Positions 28,501 through 36,946 of a stretch of 64,000 nucleotides of DNA are shown here, in pieces; position 1 is the first letter of the stretch; every line of letters begins with the position of its first letter. Where the stretch lies: the NCBI RefSeq assembly GCF_021696945.1, contig NZ_JACYHE010000020.1, forward strand, positions 17,178 to 81,177, given 5' to 3'. The notes beneath the pieces are model-generated. The model did not search any database, was not told the origin of the DNA, and was given only the letters and a program-made list of their open reading frames with translations. The DNA comes from Streptomyces sp. JJ36. Lineage in GTDB: Bacteria > Actinomycetota > Actinomycetes > Streptomycetales > Streptomycetaceae. Made by a program: the position numbers and the translations under genes.

Positions 28501-29823
28501 CTCGATGGGGAGGCGCTGCACCTTGGTGCGGTGGCTGTAGCGGGAGATGCGGGCGGTGCCCGGGTCGACGACGTACTTGATGCCCGGCACGGTCAGCGAG
28601 GTCTCCGCGACGTTCGTCGCGAGCACGATGCGCCGCCCGGTGTGTCTCTGGAAGACCCGGTGCTGCTCGGCGTGGGACAGCCGGGCGTAGAGCGGCAGCA
28701 CCTCCGTCTGCGGGAGCTGCTTCTTGTTCAGCGCGTCCGCGGTGTCCCGGATCTCCCGTTCCCCGGAGAGGAAGACCAGGATGTCGCCGGGGCCCTCGGC
28801 ACGGAGCTCGTCCACGGCGTCGCAGATCGCGGTCACCTGGTCGCGGTCCGGGGCGTCGGAGTCGTCCTCCAGCAGCGGCCGGTACCGCACCTCCACGGGA
28901 TACGTGCGGCCGCTGACCTCGACGATCGGGGCGCCGGGCGCGGCGCTGTCCTCGCCGGTCGCGGAGCCGCCGTCTCCGCCGCTCGCGGCGGCCGTCTTCC
29001 GGCCGCTCCCGGCGTTTCCGCCGTTCGCGGCGTTCGCCGTCTCGCCGCTCCCGGCGGCGGGGTCGCCCGTGCCGACGGTGGCGAAGGCCCCGAAGTGCCG
29101 GGAGAAGCGCTCGGGGTCGATCGTCGCCGAGGTGATGATCACCTTGAGGTCCGGGCGGCGTGGCAGGAGCTGCGCGAGGTAGCCGAGCAGGAAGTCGATG
29201 TTGAGGCTGCGCTCGTGCGCCTCGTCGATGATCAGGGTGTCGTACGCCCGCAGGTCCCGGTCGCTCTGGATCTCGGCCAGCAGGATGCCGTCCGTCATCA
29301 GCTTGACCAGCGTGTGGTCCTGCACCTGGTCGGTGAAGCGGACCTTCCAGCCCACCGTCTCGCCCAGCGGGGAGCGCAGTTCCTCGGCGACCCGCTCGGC
29401 CACCGTACGGGCCGCGATCCGGCGCGGCTGGGTGTGGCCGATGACGCCCCGGACGCCGCGGCCCAGCTCCAGGCAGATCTTCGGGATCTGCGTGGTCTTC
29501 CCGGACCCCGTCTCACCGGCGACGATCACCACCTGGTGGTCACGGACCGCCGCCAGGATCTCGTCCTTCTTCTGGCTGACCGGGAGCTGCTCGGGATAGT
29601 CGATCTTCGGCACGGCCGCCCGGCGGGAGGCGACACGCAGCGCGGAGGCGTCCATCGCCTCCGCGATCTCCGCGAGGACGGCCGCCCGCGCCTCGGACTT
29701 CCGGATGCGGCGGGCGCCGTCCAGCCGGCGGCCGAGCCGCTGCTGGTCGCGCAGCATCAGCTCCGGCAGGCGCTCCTGCAGGGCGGGCAGCGTCGGCGTC
29801 GGGGAGGCAGGCGAGGTGGACAT
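25540..29823 (-). CDS. hrpA: ATP-dependent DEAH-box RNA helicase HrpA
   Basis: 1427 residues. Walker A GETGSGKT (about 103-110), DEAH box IIDEAHERS (about 198-206), SAT motif (232-234), helicase C-terminal motif QRKGRCGRTSDG, then HA2/OB domains and the long bacterial HrpA C-terminal region (WMIEELRVSYFAHALGT). Acts on RNA, probably in mRNA decay or ribosome rescue. A low-complexity Gly/Ala/Ser insert of about 48 residues (about 251-298) follows the SAT motif, and another Gly/Arg-rich loop occurs near residue 540. The ATG at 29823 begins conserved sequence; a long in-frame extension to the right is chance. Monocistronic. Confidence 0.95.
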   Translation of the reverse strand: MSTSPASPTPTLPALQERLPELMLRDQQRLGRRLDGARRIRKSEARAAVLAEIAEAMDASALRVASRRAAVPKIDYPEQLPVSQKKDEILAAVRDHQVVIVAGETGSGKTTQIPKICLELGRGVRGVIGHTQPRRIAARTVAERVAEELRSPLGETVGWKVRFTDQVQDHTLVKLMTDGILLAEIQSDRDLRAYDTLIIDEAHERSLNIDFLLGYLAQLLPRRPDLKVIITSATIDPERFSRHFGAFATVGTGDPAAGSGETANAANGGNAGSGRKTAAASGGDGGSATGEDSAAPGAPIVEVSGRTYPVEVRYRPLLEDDSDAPDRDQVTAICDAVDELRAEGPGDILVFLSGEREIRDTADALNKKQLPQTEVLPLYARLSHAEQHRVFQRHTGRRIVLATNVAETSLTVPGIKYVVDPGTARISRYSHRTKVQRLPIERISQASANQRKGRCGRTSDGICIRLYSEEDFLSRPEFTDAEILRTNLASVILQMTAAGLGDIERFPFIDAPDHRSIKAGVQLLEELGALATGDPGPGSGRRSGKGPGKGVSPEQGEAGGRRGRSRGGERRLTGLGRKLAQLPVDPRLARMVLEADRNGCVREVMVIAAALSIQDPRERPAEKQQQADQQHARFRDETSDFLTLLNLWRHVREQQRALSSSAFRRMCRTEFLNYLRIREWQDIYTQLRQVAKSLGVRIGEEQAEVDADRVHQSLLAGLLSHVGLKDTEKNEYLGARGAKFAVFPGSALFKKPPRWLMSAELVETSRLWARVNARIDPEWIEPLAGHLVKRTYSEPHWEQKQAAVMAYERVTLYGVPVVAQRKVNYGRIDPETSRDLFIRHALVEGDWRTHHRFFQDNRRLLDEVEELEHRARRRDILVDDDTLYDFYDQRVPEDVVSGAHFDSWWKKKRRDEPDLLNFEKSMLINEQAEQVTAADYPDVWRQGELRFPVTYQFEPGTDADGVTVHLPLQVLNQVADEGFDWQIPGLRQERVTELIRSLPKPIRRNCVPAPDFARRFLSAYEGPEAAGPPLREPLTAVLARDLQRMTGVRITAEDFDTGKVPDHLTITFRVTDERRRKLAEDTDLEALRLRLRSRTREALSQAFDAQARGGRSGRPGKPGRDGGGAGGDEAGPEPAQRAGLTEWTVGELPRTFSTRRSGQPVKAYPALVDDGDSVSVQLFDSEPEQQREMWRGVRRLILLNLPSDPGRHARSQLGNQEKLALSRSPHGSVEALFEDCVTASADRLIAAHGGPAWDRESFVKLFDAVRADLADTTLRTVRQVQEVLAAWHSCEQRLRATKSPVLLPSLTDVREQLAALIHPGFVTAHGVARLPDLLRYLVAADRRLQQLPHHAERDRTRMAKVHEMQDEYLWLLEQFPAGRPVPKAAREVRWMIEELRVSYFAHALGTAYPVSDKRIRKAVDAAAPPGR

Positions 29824-29985
29824 ACGGACCCCAGGATCGCACCCCGGCGATCGGCCTGGCGAATCTTTTCGGGGCCGCCGGGGCGGGTGTGACCGGGAGC
29901 ACGGGGGGCCGGGAGAGCGCCCGGCCGGGGGACGACGCCGCGGAAAGTCCGGGAAGTCTGTCTTTGCGCCGGTTACCGTGCTGAG

Positions 29986-31272
29986 GTGAGCGACCCCCGG
30001 CAGCCCGGCACCCCCGACCCGGAACAGCCCGGCGGCCCGGGCGGGCCCGGCGACCCCGGGGAACCGGAGGACTGGGAGGAGCCCGGCGGCCCGGAGGAGC
30101 GGGAACCCGCGGGCGTACGGGGACCGGAGCCGGGGCCCACGGGGGCGACGGACGCCGCCTCGGACCGCGGTACCGGCTGGGCGGCCGGCCGGGCCGCCGA
30201 CCGGGAGGAGGGACGCGGCCCCGGCGTGGACGCCGGCCCGCCCGCGCCCGCCCCCGGTGCCGCCCGGCGCACGCTGGACGCGTTCCGCGCCTCCCCCTAC
30301 TTCCCGGCGACCGTGATCACCCTCATCCTCGCCGTCGCCGCCGCCCTCTTCGCCGGCTCCTACGTCTTCGCCATGGCCGACCCCTCCCCGCACCACATCC
30401 CCACCGCCGTCGTCGCGGACGGCCCGCGCGCCGGCCGGGAGGAGCGCCGGGAGTTCGTCACCGCCCTGGAGCAGCGGCTCGGCTCCTCGCTCGACCAGCG
30501 CCGCTACGACTCGTACGCCGCGGCGAAGGAGGCCCTGGAGGCGCAGGAGGTGTTCGCGATCCTGCGGCTCACCCGCGCCCGCGGCGTCGAGCTGTACGTG
30601 GCGAGCGCCGCCGGCTCCTCCGTCGCCCGGTTGCTGCGGGAGACGGCACCCCGGGTCGGACGGTCCGTCGGGGTGGACGTCACGGTGCGGGACCTCAAGC
30701 CGCTGGACCGCGGCGACCCGCGCGGCCTCGCCCTCTTCTACATCTCCCTCGCCGCGGTGATCACCGGCTTCATCGGCGCCATCCAGCTCAGCGTGCACGC
30801 CCGCGGTCTCGACCCGCTGGAGCGCATGGGCGTCACCGCGGCGTACGCGCTGCTCGGCGGCTTCGCCATCACCGCGGTCGTGGACTGGGTGCTGGGCTCG
30901 GTCGACCTGCCCTTCGTGCACTCCTGGATGATCCTGGCGTTCACCATGTTCACGTCCGGGATGGTGTTCACGATGTTCAACACCCTCATCGGGCGCTGGG
31001 CGATGCTCCCCACCTGGGGGCTGATGGTGCTGCTGGGCAACCCCTCCTCGGGCGGCGCGGTCTCCTGGCCGCTGCTGCCCTCGCCGCTGGGCGTCATCGG
31101 GCGCTGGCTGCCCCCGGGTGCCTCGGTCAACGCCCAGCACACCGCGGTCTACTTCCCCGGGCACCCGCAGGTGCAGCCGTATCTGACGCTGGCCGGCTGG
31201 TCCGTGCTCTCCTGCACGGTCTTCTGGATCTGGCGGCACCGACACCCGGGCGGCCGCGCAGACGCCTCCTGA
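29986..31272 (+). CDS. DUF3533/YhgE-type membrane protein
   Basis: 428 residues. The first ~95 are a low-complexity Gly/Pro/Glu-rich cytosolic tail. A membrane span (about 105-125, VITLILAVAAALFAGSYVF) is followed by an extracellular domain of about 120 residues. At least four more spans follow from FYISLAAVITGFIGAIQ onward, ending at LAGWSVLSCTVFWIW. One span, an outer domain, then a C-terminal bundle is the layout of DUF3533 and ABC-2-like Pip/YhgE proteins. Role unknown; often beside efflux genes, here an MFS transporter. The GTG at 29986 has no clear ribosome site. Confidence 0.75.
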   Translation: MSDPRQPGTPDPEQPGGPGGPGDPGEPEDWEEPGGPEEREPAGVRGPEPGPTGATDAASDRGTGWAAGRAADREEGRGPGVDAGPPAPAPGAARRTLDAFRASPYFPATVITLILAVAAALFAGSYVFAMADPSPHHIPTAVVADGPRAGREERREFVTALEQRLGSSLDQRRYDSYAAAKEALEAQEVFAILRLTRARGVELYVASAAGSSVARLLRETAPRVGRSVGVDVTVRDLKPLDRGDPRGLALFYISLAAVITGFIGAIQLSVHARGLDPLERMGVTAAYALLGGFAITAVVDWVLGSVDLPFVHSWMILAFTMFTSGMVFTMFNTLIGRWAMLPTWGLMVLLGNPSSGGAVSWPLLPSPLGVIGRWLPPGASVNAQHTAVYFPGHPQVQPYLTLAGWSVLSCTVFWIWRHRHPGGRADAS

Positions 31273-31385
31273 CGCGGTGCCGTGCGCCGTCCGACCCGGT
31301 GCCCGTGCGCCTCCAGGGCCGGTGGTCTTGCGGCGGGCGGCCGGGGCGCCGTTTCGGGGCGCCCCGAGCGGCCACTCGTCAGCCC

Positions 31386-32948
31386 GTGAGCGACTCCGCC
31401 GCGCCCGGCACCGTCGCCTACGGGTCCGCCACCGGCCGGTGGATCCTGGTCGCGACCGTGCTGGGCTCCGCCATGGGCTTCCTGGACGCGACCGTGGTCA
31501 ACGTCGCGCTGCCCGCGATCGGCCGGGATCTGGGGGCCGGCGTCGCCGAACTCCAGTGGGTGCTGGACGGCTACCTGCTCACCCTCTCCGCGCTGATCCT
31601 GCTCGGCGGGTCGCTCGCCGACCGCTACGGACGGCGCCGGGTGTTCTCCGCCGGGGTCGTCTGCTTCACCCTGCCGTCGGTGCTGTGCGCCGTCGCCCCG
31701 GACCCGGTCACCCTCATCGTCGCCCGCGGCCTGCAGGGGGTCGGCGCCGCGCTGCTGACGCCGGGCAGTCTCGCGATCATCCAGGCCGCCTTCCGGCCCG
31801 CCGACCGCTCCCGCGCGATCGGCGCCTGGTCGGCGCTGTCCGGGGTCGCGGCGGCCCTGGGGCCACTCATCGGCGGCTACCTGATCGACACCCTGTCCTG
31901 GCGCTGGATCTTCCTGATCAACGTCCCCATCGGCCTCGCCGTGCTGGCCGTCGCCGCCCGGCACGTCCCGGAGAGCCGGGATCCCTCCGTCACCGGCCGC
32001 CTCGACCTGCGCGGCGGGCTGCTCGCCACTCTCGGCCTGGGGGCCCTCACCTACGCCCTGATCGAGGGCCCGCGCGGGCACATCCCGGCCTGGACGATCG
32101 TCGCCGTGCTGCTGCTCGGGCTCGGCGCCCTGGCGGCCTTCGCCGTGACCGAGCGCCGTTCCGCGGCCCCGATGCTGCCCTTCGGGGTGTTCTCCTCGCG
32201 GCAGTTCCTGGCCGCCAACGCCGTCACGGTCGTGGTCTACGCGGCCCTGGGCGGCGTGTTCTTCCTGCTGGTCGTGTTCCTGCAGACGTCGCTCGGTTAT
32301 GCGCCCCTGACGGCCGGGGCCGCGTCCCTGCCGGTCACCCTGCTGATGCTGCTGCTCTCCTCCCGGGCCGGCGGGCTGGCCCAGCGGATCGGACCGCGGG
32401 TCCCGCTCACGGTGGGACCGCTTCTGCTCTCCTGCGGCATGCTGCTGATGCTGCGCATCTCGCCGGGCAGCGGTTACGTCGCCGGGGTGCTGCCCGCCGT
32501 CCTCGTCTTCGGCCTCGGCCTGGCCACCACCGTCGCGCCCGTCACCGCAACCGCGCTGGCCGCCGCACCGGCCCGGCACTCCGGAGTCGCCTCCGGCATC
32601 AACAACGCCGTCTCCCGCGTCGCCCAGCTCGCGGCCGTCGCCGCGCTCCCGCCGCTCGCCGGCATCGCCGGCGGCGACTTCACCGACCCCGGCGCCCTCA
32701 CCGACGGCTTCCACACCGCGATGCTCATCACCGCGGGCCTCGCCGCCGCCGGCGGGCTGCTCGCCCTCGCGACGATCCGCAGCGACGTGCTCGAACGGGC
32801 GGCCGCCGCCCCGGAGGAGCCGCCCCCGCGAGCAGGCGTCACCGCGGAGGAGCCCTGCCCGTACGAGTGCCCCCTGGCTGGCACCCCGCTGCGTCCGCCG
32901 CCCGGACCCGGCGGCGAGGAGCGCGGGGAGGCGCGCGAGAACCGCTGA
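31386..32948 (+). CDS. DHA2-family MFS drug transporter (14 TM)
   Basis: 520 residues with about fourteen hydrophobic segments. GSAMGFLDATVVNVALPAI is the DHA2 helix-1 signature (motif D1), GGSLADRYGRRRVF is MFS motif A, and GPLIGGYLIDTLSWRWIFLINVPIG is motif C and beyond. Proton-driven export of drugs or antibiotics is expected; the substrate is unknown. The GTG at 31386 is chosen because it gives a short N-terminus before helix 1. About 60 soluble Pro/Glu-rich residues form the C-terminus. Same strand as the DUF3533 protein, 113 bases apart. Confidence 0.92.
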   Translation: MSDSAAPGTVAYGSATGRWILVATVLGSAMGFLDATVVNVALPAIGRDLGAGVAELQWVLDGYLLTLSALILLGGSLADRYGRRRVFSAGVVCFTLPSVLCAVAPDPVTLIVARGLQGVGAALLTPGSLAIIQAAFRPADRSRAIGAWSALSGVAAALGPLIGGYLIDTLSWRWIFLINVPIGLAVLAVAARHVPESRDPSVTGRLDLRGGLLATLGLGALTYALIEGPRGHIPAWTIVAVLLLGLGALAAFAVTERRSAAPMLPFGVFSSRQFLAANAVTVVVYAALGGVFFLLVVFLQTSLGYAPLTAGAASLPVTLLMLLLSSRAGGLAQRIGPRVPLTVGPLLLSCGMLLMLRISPGSGYVAGVLPAVLVFGLGLATTVAPVTATALAAAPARHSGVASGINNAVSRVAQLAAVAALPPLAGIAGGDFTDPGALTDGFHTAMLITAGLAAAGGLLALATIRSDVLERAAAAPEEPPPRAGVTAEEPCPYECPLAGTPLRPPPGPGGEERGEARENR

Positions 32949-33204
32949 AGGGCGCGCCCGGGCGGGCCGTGCGCCCGGCGCCCGCCGTCACGCCTCCGGC
33001 ACACTCTCCGCACTTCGTCACCCGGGACTGCACACCGTCTCCTTTCCCCGTTTCCGGCCAACTCCCCTCGGTTCGGCCGGATTTCGCGGCCGTTGTGCCG
33101 GAGGAGGAGTAAGGCCCGGAACGGCGGGCACCCCGAGGCCCACGTCGCGAGAACACGCGCCCCGCGGTACGTCCCGCGGGATTCCGGAAGCGAAGGAAGA
33201 GCCA

Positions 33205-33507
33205 ATGGCGACCAGCGCACAGGAGAACGGGCGGGAGCGCGAGAGCGGTCGCGCACCGGTCGTCGTCGCCATGCGGAAAGCGGCGGACCAGCTCGCCGAA
33301 CTCCTGGGCATCGCGCCCGACACGGTCTCCGCGGTGGAACCGCGCGGGGACGGCTGGCTCGCGAAGGTCGAGGTGGTCGAGGTCGAGAGAGTGCCGGACA
33401 CCACCAGTGTGATGGCCACCTACCGCGTCGAGCTGGACGCCCGGGGCGACCTCGTCGGATACGAGCGGACGCACCGCTATGTGCGGGGCCGGACCGACGG
33501 GCGCTGA
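33205..33507 (+). CDS. gvpO: Gas vesicle protein GvpO
   Basis: 100 residues. GvpO is a small accessory protein required for gas vesicle synthesis in haloarchaea and present in actinobacterial clusters. AMRKAADQLAELLGI, DGWLAKVEVVEVERVPDTTSVMATYRV and YERTHRYVRG are typical. The ATG at 33205 follows GGAAG. First gene of a ten-gene plus-strand unit. Confidence 0.92.
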   Translation: MATSAQENGRERESGRAPVVVAMRKAADQLAELLGIAPDTVSAVEPRGDGWLAKVEVVEVERVPDTTSVMATYRVELDARGDLVGYERTHRYVRGRTDGR

Positions 33508-33567
33508 CCGGGCCCACGAAACCGGCCGCGAGCAGCGGCCGTTCACGACATCGAGGAAGTGTCGCGC

Positions 33568-34050
33568 ATGACCGTGATGCAGCAGACCGCGCCGGCCGCA
33601 CGGGCAGAGGGCTCACGCGGCGGCAGCCTGTACGACGTACTGGAGCTCATTCTCGACCGTGGCCTCGTGATCGACGCCTTCGTGCGCGTCTCGCTGGTCG
33701 GGATCGAGATACTCAAGATCGACGTGCGGGTCGTGGTGGCCAGCGTCGACACCTATCTGCGGTTCGCCGAAGCCTGCAACCGGCTCGATCTGGAAGCCGG
33801 CAACAAGGCTCCGTCCACCCTCACCGGCCTGGCCGGCGAACTCACCGAGGGCGGCGCGAAGGGGAAGTCCAAGGGAGCCCTGAGCGGGGCCGTCGAAGCC
33901 TTCAGCGAATCCCTCCAGAAGGGACGGGACGACGAGGAGGAGGAACGCGAGGGGCGGCGCACCCGGACCGGGGCGTCCCCGCCGCCGTCCGCGTCGTCTT
34001 CCGGGACCGCCGGCCGTCGCACCACCCGGCGCAAGACGACCGAGGAGTAG
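33568..34050 (+). CDS. gvpA: Gas vesicle structural protein GvpA
   Basis: 160 residues. The amphipathic shell core is residues ~20-75: [55 protein letters not shown]. The extra ~85 residues ([18 protein letters not shown], then a charged Glu/Arg/Thr tail) are characteristic of Streptomyces GvpA, which is longer than cyanobacterial GvpA. The ATG at 33568 fits the family N-terminus; GTG at 33559 is an in-frame alternative. Sixty bases after gvpO. Confidence 0.93.
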   Translation: MTVMQQTAPAARAEGSRGGSLYDVLELILDRGLVIDAFVRVSLVGIEILKIDVRVVVASVDTYLRFAEACNRLDLEAGNKAPSTLTGLAGELTEGGAKGKSKGALSGAVEAFSESLQKGRDDEEEEREGRRTRTGASPPPSASSSGTAGRRTTRRKTTEE

Positions 34051-34052
34051 CG

Positions 34053-34766
34053 ATGCCGGTCTACCTCTACGCCGTGACCTCGGCCGACCACCCGCACCGC
34101 CTCGACGGCCTCACCGGCGTCGGCGACCCCGCCGCCGCGCCGCGCTCCCTGGCCGCGTCCTCGCTGAAGGCCGTGGTGAGCGACACGTCAGGGGAACTGC
34201 GGGCCAAACGCCGCGACCTGCTCGCCCACGAGACCGTCCAGGAGCGCCTGCTCGAGGACGGCGCCGTGCTGCCGATGCGCTTCGGCCTGCTCGCGGGCAC
34301 CGACGACGAGGTCCGCGACGCCCTCGACCAGCACACCGACATGTACACCCAGGCGCTCCGGGACGTCGACGGCTGCACCGAGTACCACCTGAAGGTCGCC
34401 CGCGACCAGGACGAACTGCTGCGGGAGATCGTGGCGGAGAACGAGGAGGTGCGGCGGCTCAACGACCGGACCCGCGCGGACCCGGACGCGCACGCCGGCA
34501 GAGTCGCCCTCGGCGAGCTCGTCAGCGCCGAGATCGAGCGGCGCCGGGAGAACACGGCGGGCGAGGTCGTGGACGCGCTGGCCGGCACCTCCGAACGGCA
34601 CGTCCTGGGGCAGCCGACGCAGGAGCACCTGGTGGCGCTGTCCTTCCTCGTCCGGCGCGACCGGGAGCGGGACTTCTCCCGGGCCGTGCAGGACTTCGCC
34701 GACCGCTCCGGCACCGGCGCGCAGTTCACCCTGCACGGGCCGCTGCCGCCGTACAGCTTCGTCTGA
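34053..34766 (+). CDS. gvpF: Gas vesicle protein GvpF
   Basis: 237 residues of the GvpF/GvpL family, which binds GvpA during early vesicle nucleation. VYLYAVTSADHP opens the N-terminal domain; LAHETVQERLLEDGAVLPMRFG is the family hallmark; the C-terminal domain ends with TLHGPLPPYSFV. Two bases after gvpA. Confidence 0.93.
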   Translation: MPVYLYAVTSADHPHRLDGLTGVGDPAAAPRSLAASSLKAVVSDTSGELRAKRRDLLAHETVQERLLEDGAVLPMRFGLLAGTDDEVRDALDQHTDMYTQALRDVDGCTEYHLKVARDQDELLREIVAENEEVRRLNDRTRADPDAHAGRVALGELVSAEIERRRENTAGEVVDALAGTSERHVLGQPTQEHLVALSFLVRRDRERDFSRAVQDFADRSGTGAQFTLHGPLPPYSFV

Positions 34767-34798
34767 CGACCCCGGCGGACCGCCGCCCCGGGACTGTC

Positions 34799-35059
34799 AT
34801 GGGACTGATCAGCCAGATCCTCACCTTCCCGCTCGCCCCCGTGCGGGGCGTGGGCTGGGTGCTGGACCAGGTCGTGCTCGCCGCCGAGCGCGAGCACGAC
34901 GACCCCGAGCCGGTGCTGGCCGGACTGCGCGCACTGGAACAGGAGCTGCTCGACGGCCACATCGACGAGGACGAGTTCGACCGCCGCGAGGACGAGCTGC
35001 TCGACGAACTGGAGCGGCGGCAGGCCCGCAGCACCGAGGCCGGACACCGGCACCTGTGA
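34799..35059 (+). CDS. gvpG: Gas vesicle protein GvpG
   Basis: 86 residues. GLISQILTFPLAPVRGVGWVLDQV is the amphipathic GvpG N-terminus; the rest is a charged helix (HIDEDEFDRREDELLDELE). Accessory protein in vesicle formation. Confidence 0.9.
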   Translation: MGLISQILTFPLAPVRGVGWVLDQVVLAAEREHDDPEPVLAGLRALEQELLDGHIDEDEFDRREDELLDELERRQARSTEAGHRHL

Positions 35060-35146
35060 CCGGCCCGCCCGTCACCGGGCGCTCGCGCACCACACCACCG
35101 TGGAGAACCACGTGTCCCGGCAGGGGCGCGTCCGGAGGAGTACGAG

Positions 35147-35845
35147 ATGAAACCCAGCGCGAAGACCGGAGCCGCCCTCGTCGGGGGCTATCTCCTGGGA
35201 CGTACGAAGAAGGCGAAACTCGCCCTCGGCCTCGGCATGTTCCTCGCCGGGAGGAAGCTGAACCCGGACCTCCGGGAGGTCGCGGCCGCCCTCGCGAAGT
35301 CGCCCGCGCTCGGCGGGCTGCGGGACCAGGCGCGCGATCAGCTCGTCGACGCCACCCGGGACGCCGCCACCCAGGCCGTGACCGCCCGGGCCGGCAGCCT
35401 CGCCGACTCCCTCCGGGAGCGCACCCGGCGGCTGGAGCAGCCGGACGCGTCCCCGGACGACAGGCCGGAGGGCGCACGCGAGGCGGAGGAGCCCCCGGGG
35501 AACGACGCAGACGACGACCCGGCGGACCGCGCGGACGAGACGGAGCAGGTGACGGGGGCCGAGGCGGAGGACGGCGCGGACGGGGAGCCCGCGGGACGGA
35601 AGCGGCGGCAGCCGCGTGGTACCGCCGGGCCCTCCCGCGGCCGCCCGGGTGCCGGGCGCCCCGCCGCCCGTACGGCCGCCGCGCCCGCCGCGAAGTCCGG
35701 GGCCGGGTCCGCCCGGAAACCGGGCGGGAAGGCCGGTCGGTCCGCCCGTGCCGCCGGCGGACGTGCCCGCCGCACCGCCCCGGCCGCCGGCTCCGGGGCG
35801 CCCGCCGCCGAGCCGTCCGCGACCAAGGGGGCCGACCGTGCGTGA
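35147..35845 (+). CDS. gvpY: Gas vesicle cluster protein GvpY
   Basis: 232 residues, found in the Streptomyces gas vesicle cluster order O-A-F-G-Y-Z-J-L-S-K. The N-terminus (GAALVGGYLLGRTKKAKLALGLGMFLAG) is weakly amphipathic and glycine-rich. Residues 45-100 are helical, followed by an acidic stretch and a long Arg/Ala/Gly/Pro-rich basic tail. Function unknown. Overlaps gvpZ by 8 nt. The symbol rests on position and recalled naming in S. coelicolor. Confidence 0.75.
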   Translation: MKPSAKTGAALVGGYLLGRTKKAKLALGLGMFLAGRKLNPDLREVAAALAKSPALGGLRDQARDQLVDATRDAATQAVTARAGSLADSLRERTRRLEQPDASPDDRPEGAREAEEPPGNDADDDPADRADETEQVTGAEAEDGADGEPAGRKRRQPRGTAGPSRGRPGAGRPAARTAAAPAAKSGAGSARKPGGKAGRSARAAGGRARRTAPAAGSGAPAAEPSATKGADRA

Positions 35846-36938
35846 CACGCTGACCAGGGTGCAGGACGAGGTACGGCACAGCCCCGCCGCCGACCGCCTC
35901 AAGGAGGAACTCCAGGCGTATCTGGAGGCACGTGCCCGGCACGCCGTCTCCGGCCTCGGGCAGAAGCTCGGCGCGTCACTCGCGCGGCTCGGCGAGCCGG
36001 GGGACGTCGGCTCCGGCGGCCCGGCGGGCGGCCTCGCCCGCGGTGGCGAGGCGCCGGCCGCGGGCGGGTCCCCGGCGAAGGCGGTCCTCGCCGCCGGCAA
36101 GGAGGCGGTGAAGGAGAAGGTCAAGGGGGTCGTCGGCGGCGGTCGCGGCAGGAGCGGCGGCGGGAAGTCGAAACGGGTGGTCGTCGTCGAGGACATCGAC
36201 GTCGGCGTGCCGGTGCGCGAGGCGTACGACCAGTGGACCCAGTACCAGGAGTTCAGCACCTTCGCCAAGGGCGTGGTGAGCGTCGAGCGGAGCGACGACA
36301 CCGGCAGCGACTGGAAGGTCAAGGTCGCCAAGTCCACCCGCAGCCTGCGGGCGAACGTCACCGAGCAGATCCCGGACGAGCGGATCTCCTGGACCACGGA
36401 GGGCGCCAAGGGCAGCGTGAAGGGCGTGGTGACCTTCCACCCGCTGGGCGAGAACCTGACCCGCGTGCTGCTGGTCCTGGAGTACTTCCCCGGCGGCTTC
36501 CTCGAGAAGACCGGCAACCTCTGGCGCGCCCAGGGCCGCCGGGCCCGTCTCGACCTGAAGCTCTACCGCACGTTCCTGATGATGCGCGGCGAGGCCACGG
36601 ACGGCTGGCGCGGGGAGATCCGGGACGGCGAGGTCGTCAGGGACCACGAGACCGCCGTGGAGGACGAGGAACGCGCCGGCGCCGGGCCGTACGAGGACGC
36701 GGAGCCGGCGGAAGGGTACGAGGAGGAGCCGGCCGGGCCGGCGGACGCGCGCCGGGACCCTGAGGAGGACGGCGAGCCCCGGGGGGACGCGCTGGAGGAC
36801 GGCGAACCCGAGGGCGACGGGCTCGAGGAGGAAGAGCTCGACGAGGACCAGCCCGACGAGGACGCACTCGACGAGGAAGAGCCCGACGAGGACGAGGCGG
36901 GCGCCGACGAGCGCGAGCCCGCCCGGACGGGAGGCTGA
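35838..36938 (+). CDS. gvpZ: Gas vesicle cluster protein GvpZ, SRPBCC domain
   Basis: 366 residues in three parts: an N-terminal helical/Gly-rich part (1-115); an SRPBCC (cyclase/dehydrase-type START-like) domain at about 115-220 (VVVVEDIDVGVPVREAYDQWTQ, then EQIPDERISWTT and VTFHPLGENLTRVLLVLEY); and a strikingly acidic C-terminal tail dominated by Glu/Asp (about 270-366). The domain can bind hydrophobic ligands, but the ligand is unknown. GTG at 35838 inside the end of gvpY implies coupled translation. Confidence 0.78.
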   Translation: MRDTLTRVQDEVRHSPAADRLKEELQAYLEARARHAVSGLGQKLGASLARLGEPGDVGSGGPAGGLARGGEAPAAGGSPAKAVLAAGKEAVKEKVKGVVGGGRGRSGGGKSKRVVVVEDIDVGVPVREAYDQWTQYQEFSTFAKGVVSVERSDDTGSDWKVKVAKSTRSLRANVTEQIPDERISWTTEGAKGSVKGVVTFHPLGENLTRVLLVLEYFPGGFLEKTGNLWRAQGRRARLDLKLYRTFLMMRGEATDGWRGEIRDGEVVRDHETAVEDEERAGAGPYEDAEPAEGYEEEPAGPADARRDPEEDGEPRGDALEDGEPEGDGLEEEELDEDQPDEDALDEEEPDEDEAGADEREPARTGG

Positions 36939-36946
36939 CGACCGCC

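Noticed and set aside
25540..31245. A 1901-codon minus-strand open frame that extends hrpA far to the right
   Set aside because: The part beyond 29823 is antisense to the DUF3533 membrane protein gene, has no similarity and is Arg/Gly/Glu-biased; high GC keeps such frames open. HrpA starts at 29823.
34821..35942. Minus-strand frames opposite gvpG/gvpY
   Set aside because: Arg/Pro-rich antisense shadows; the plus-strand vesicle genes form a tight overlapping unit.
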